DNA of 64,000 nt from positions 310,001 to 374,000 of the forward strand of contig NZ_JARHUC010000002.1 in NCBI RefSeq assembly GCF_029223255.1, in the 5' to 3' direction. The translations under genes and the position numbers were made by a program. Under the pieces are notes generated by a model. That model was given only the letters and a program-made list of their open reading frames with translations, had not been told where the DNA came from and ran no database searches. Source of the stretch: Albimonas marina. Its GTDB lineage: Bacteria; Pseudomonadota; Alphaproteobacteria; Rhodobacterales; Rhodobacteraceae. Positions 63,254 to 64,000 of this stretch are shown here, one piece after another (within the stretch, counting starts at the first letter, position 1; every line of letters begins with the position of its first letter).

Positions 63254-64000
63254 ATGGCCGACGGCGCAACCCTCGATACGATGACCCCCACCCTGGATAT
63301 CTCGGTGCGCGAGGCCTTCGGCATCGATTCCGACATGAAGGTCAAGGGCTTCGCCCAGGCCACGGACCGCGTGCCGACGCTGGACCCGACCTACCAGTTC
63401 GATCGCGACACCACGATGGCGATCCTGGCCGGGTTCAGCTTCAACCGCCGCGTGATGATCCAGGGCTACCACGGCACCGGCAAGTCGACTCACATCGAGC
63501 AGGTCGCCTCGCGCCTGAACTGGCCCTGCGTGCGCGTGAACCTCGACAGCCACATCTCCCGCATCGACCTGATCGGCAAGGACGCGATCAAGATCCGCGA
63601 CGGCAAGCAGGTCACCGAATTCCATGAGGGCATCCTGCCCTGGGCGCTGAAGAACCCCGTCGCCATCGTCTTCGACGAGTACGACGCCGGCCGCCCGGAC
63701 GTGATGTTCGTGATCCAGCGCGTGCTGGAGGTCGACGGCAAGCTGACGCTGCTCGACCAGAACGAGGTCATCCACCCCCACCCCTACTTCCGCCTCTTCG
63801 CGACGGCGAACACGGTGGGCCTGGGCGACACGACCGGCCTCTACCATGGCACCCAGCAGATCAACCAGGGCCAGATGGACCGCTGGTCGCTGGTGGTGAC
63901 CCTGAACTACCTGCCCCACGACGCCGAGTGCGGCATCGTCCTGGCGAAGAACAAGGACTACGACACGCCCGAGGGCCGCACGACCATCTCGCGGATGGTC
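63254..64000 (+). CDS. cobS: Cobaltochelatase subunit CobS, partial
   Basis: AAA+ ATPase subunit that with CobT and CobN inserts cobalt into hydrogenobyrinate a,c-diamide in aerobic B12 synthesis. 249 residues are visible before the window ends. Walker A is GYHGTGKST (about 74-82), Walker B VAIVFDEYDAG, and the sensor-like RLFATANTVGLGD. The N-terminus (SVREAFGIDSDMKVKGFAQATDRVPTLDP) is characteristic of CobS. AAAGCGAGCG precedes the ATG. cobT is expected just beyond the edge. Confidence 0.95.
   Translation, partial: MADGATLDTMTPTLDISVREAFGIDSDMKVKGFAQATDRVPTLDPTYQFDRDTTMAILAGFSFNRRVMIQGYHGTGKSTHIEQVASRLNWPCVRVNLDSHISRIDLIGKDAIKIRDGKQVTEFHEGILPWALKNPVAIVFDEYDAGRPDVMFVIQRVLEVDGKLTLLDQNEVIHPHPYFRLFATANTVGLGDTTGLYHGTQQINQGQMDRWSLVVTLNYLPHDAECGIVLAKNKDYDTPEGRTTISRMV

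Noticed and set aside
62031..63284. Short proteins read through the nested-hairpin elements (for example frames covering 7627-8057, 55266-55535 and 62031-62400)
   Set aside because: The peptides come from repeated palindromic DNA, appear on both strands and change wherever the stem covaries. They are annotation artefacts, not conserved proteins.

Overview
The window is about 72% G+C with dense, mostly short-spaced genes and many four-base ATGA/GTGA overlaps. The gene content (cobS with a J-domain/bolA neighbourhood, trmFO, gatB, zur-znuCB, citramalate synthase, a complex I assembly factor-like protein) points to an alphaproteobacterium of the Rhodobacterales. A glucosylglycerol cluster suggests a marine or saline habitat. 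I cannot name the genus.

Region by region: (1) 1-5252, minus strand: a BMP-type (purine nucleoside-like) ABC importer operon with two tandem binding proteins, a double ATPase and a permease running off the left edge. An A+T-richer GIY-YIG/DUF4357 nuclease gene sits exactly between ATPase and permease. (2) 5581-8057: periplasmic cupin, a CYP153-like P450, then copy A of a dispersed hairpin element. (3) 8058-21990: housekeeping genes (alaS, pncC, ratA/coq10-like, hpt, gyrA, trmFO) mixed with an RTX protein, an acyltransferase, DUF3309, DoxX, a methyltransferase and an NDUFAF6-like protein. (4) 22119-25427, minus: cysS-cimA, preceded by an apparently leaderless 18-codon leader peptide rich in Ile and Cys codons. 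(5) 25712-30183: two tandem membrane GGDEF-EAL proteins; then tRNA-Arg(TCT). (6) 30410-33837: zinc uptake, zur-znuC-znuB divergent from znuA, with two Zur operators and four 25-bp repeats between them. (7) 33917-55122: carbohydrate storage and osmolyte region: glgP, a fused glgX-malQ, glgA, an MFS protein, ggpS/phosphatase/gpsA, then galU, glgB, a GH13 enzyme likely to be glucosylglycerol hydrolase, and glgC. (8) 55588-64000: orphan solute-binding protein, gatB, DUF4177, lipoprotein, bolA, J-domain protein, a trans-sulfuration enzyme, a secreted nuclease and partial cobS, with element copies B, C and D.

The storage/osmolyte region hangs together. GlgC makes ADP-glucose, GlgA and GlgB build glycogen, GlgP and GlgX-MalQ degrade it. 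GgpS would join ADP-glucose to glycerol-3-phosphate from GpsA, the HAD protein would remove the phosphate to give glucosylglycerol, and the GH13 enzyme would recycle it.

The most notable unexplained structure is a family of four ~160-bp nested hairpins (with flanks up to ~300 bp), each just 3' of a gene and in its orientation. The stems differ by compensating changes, the tips are stable RNA tetraloop types, and the last arm can pair either backwards or with a downstream tail. The next most notable are the Cys/Ile leader of cysS-cimA and the precise GIY-YIG insertion.
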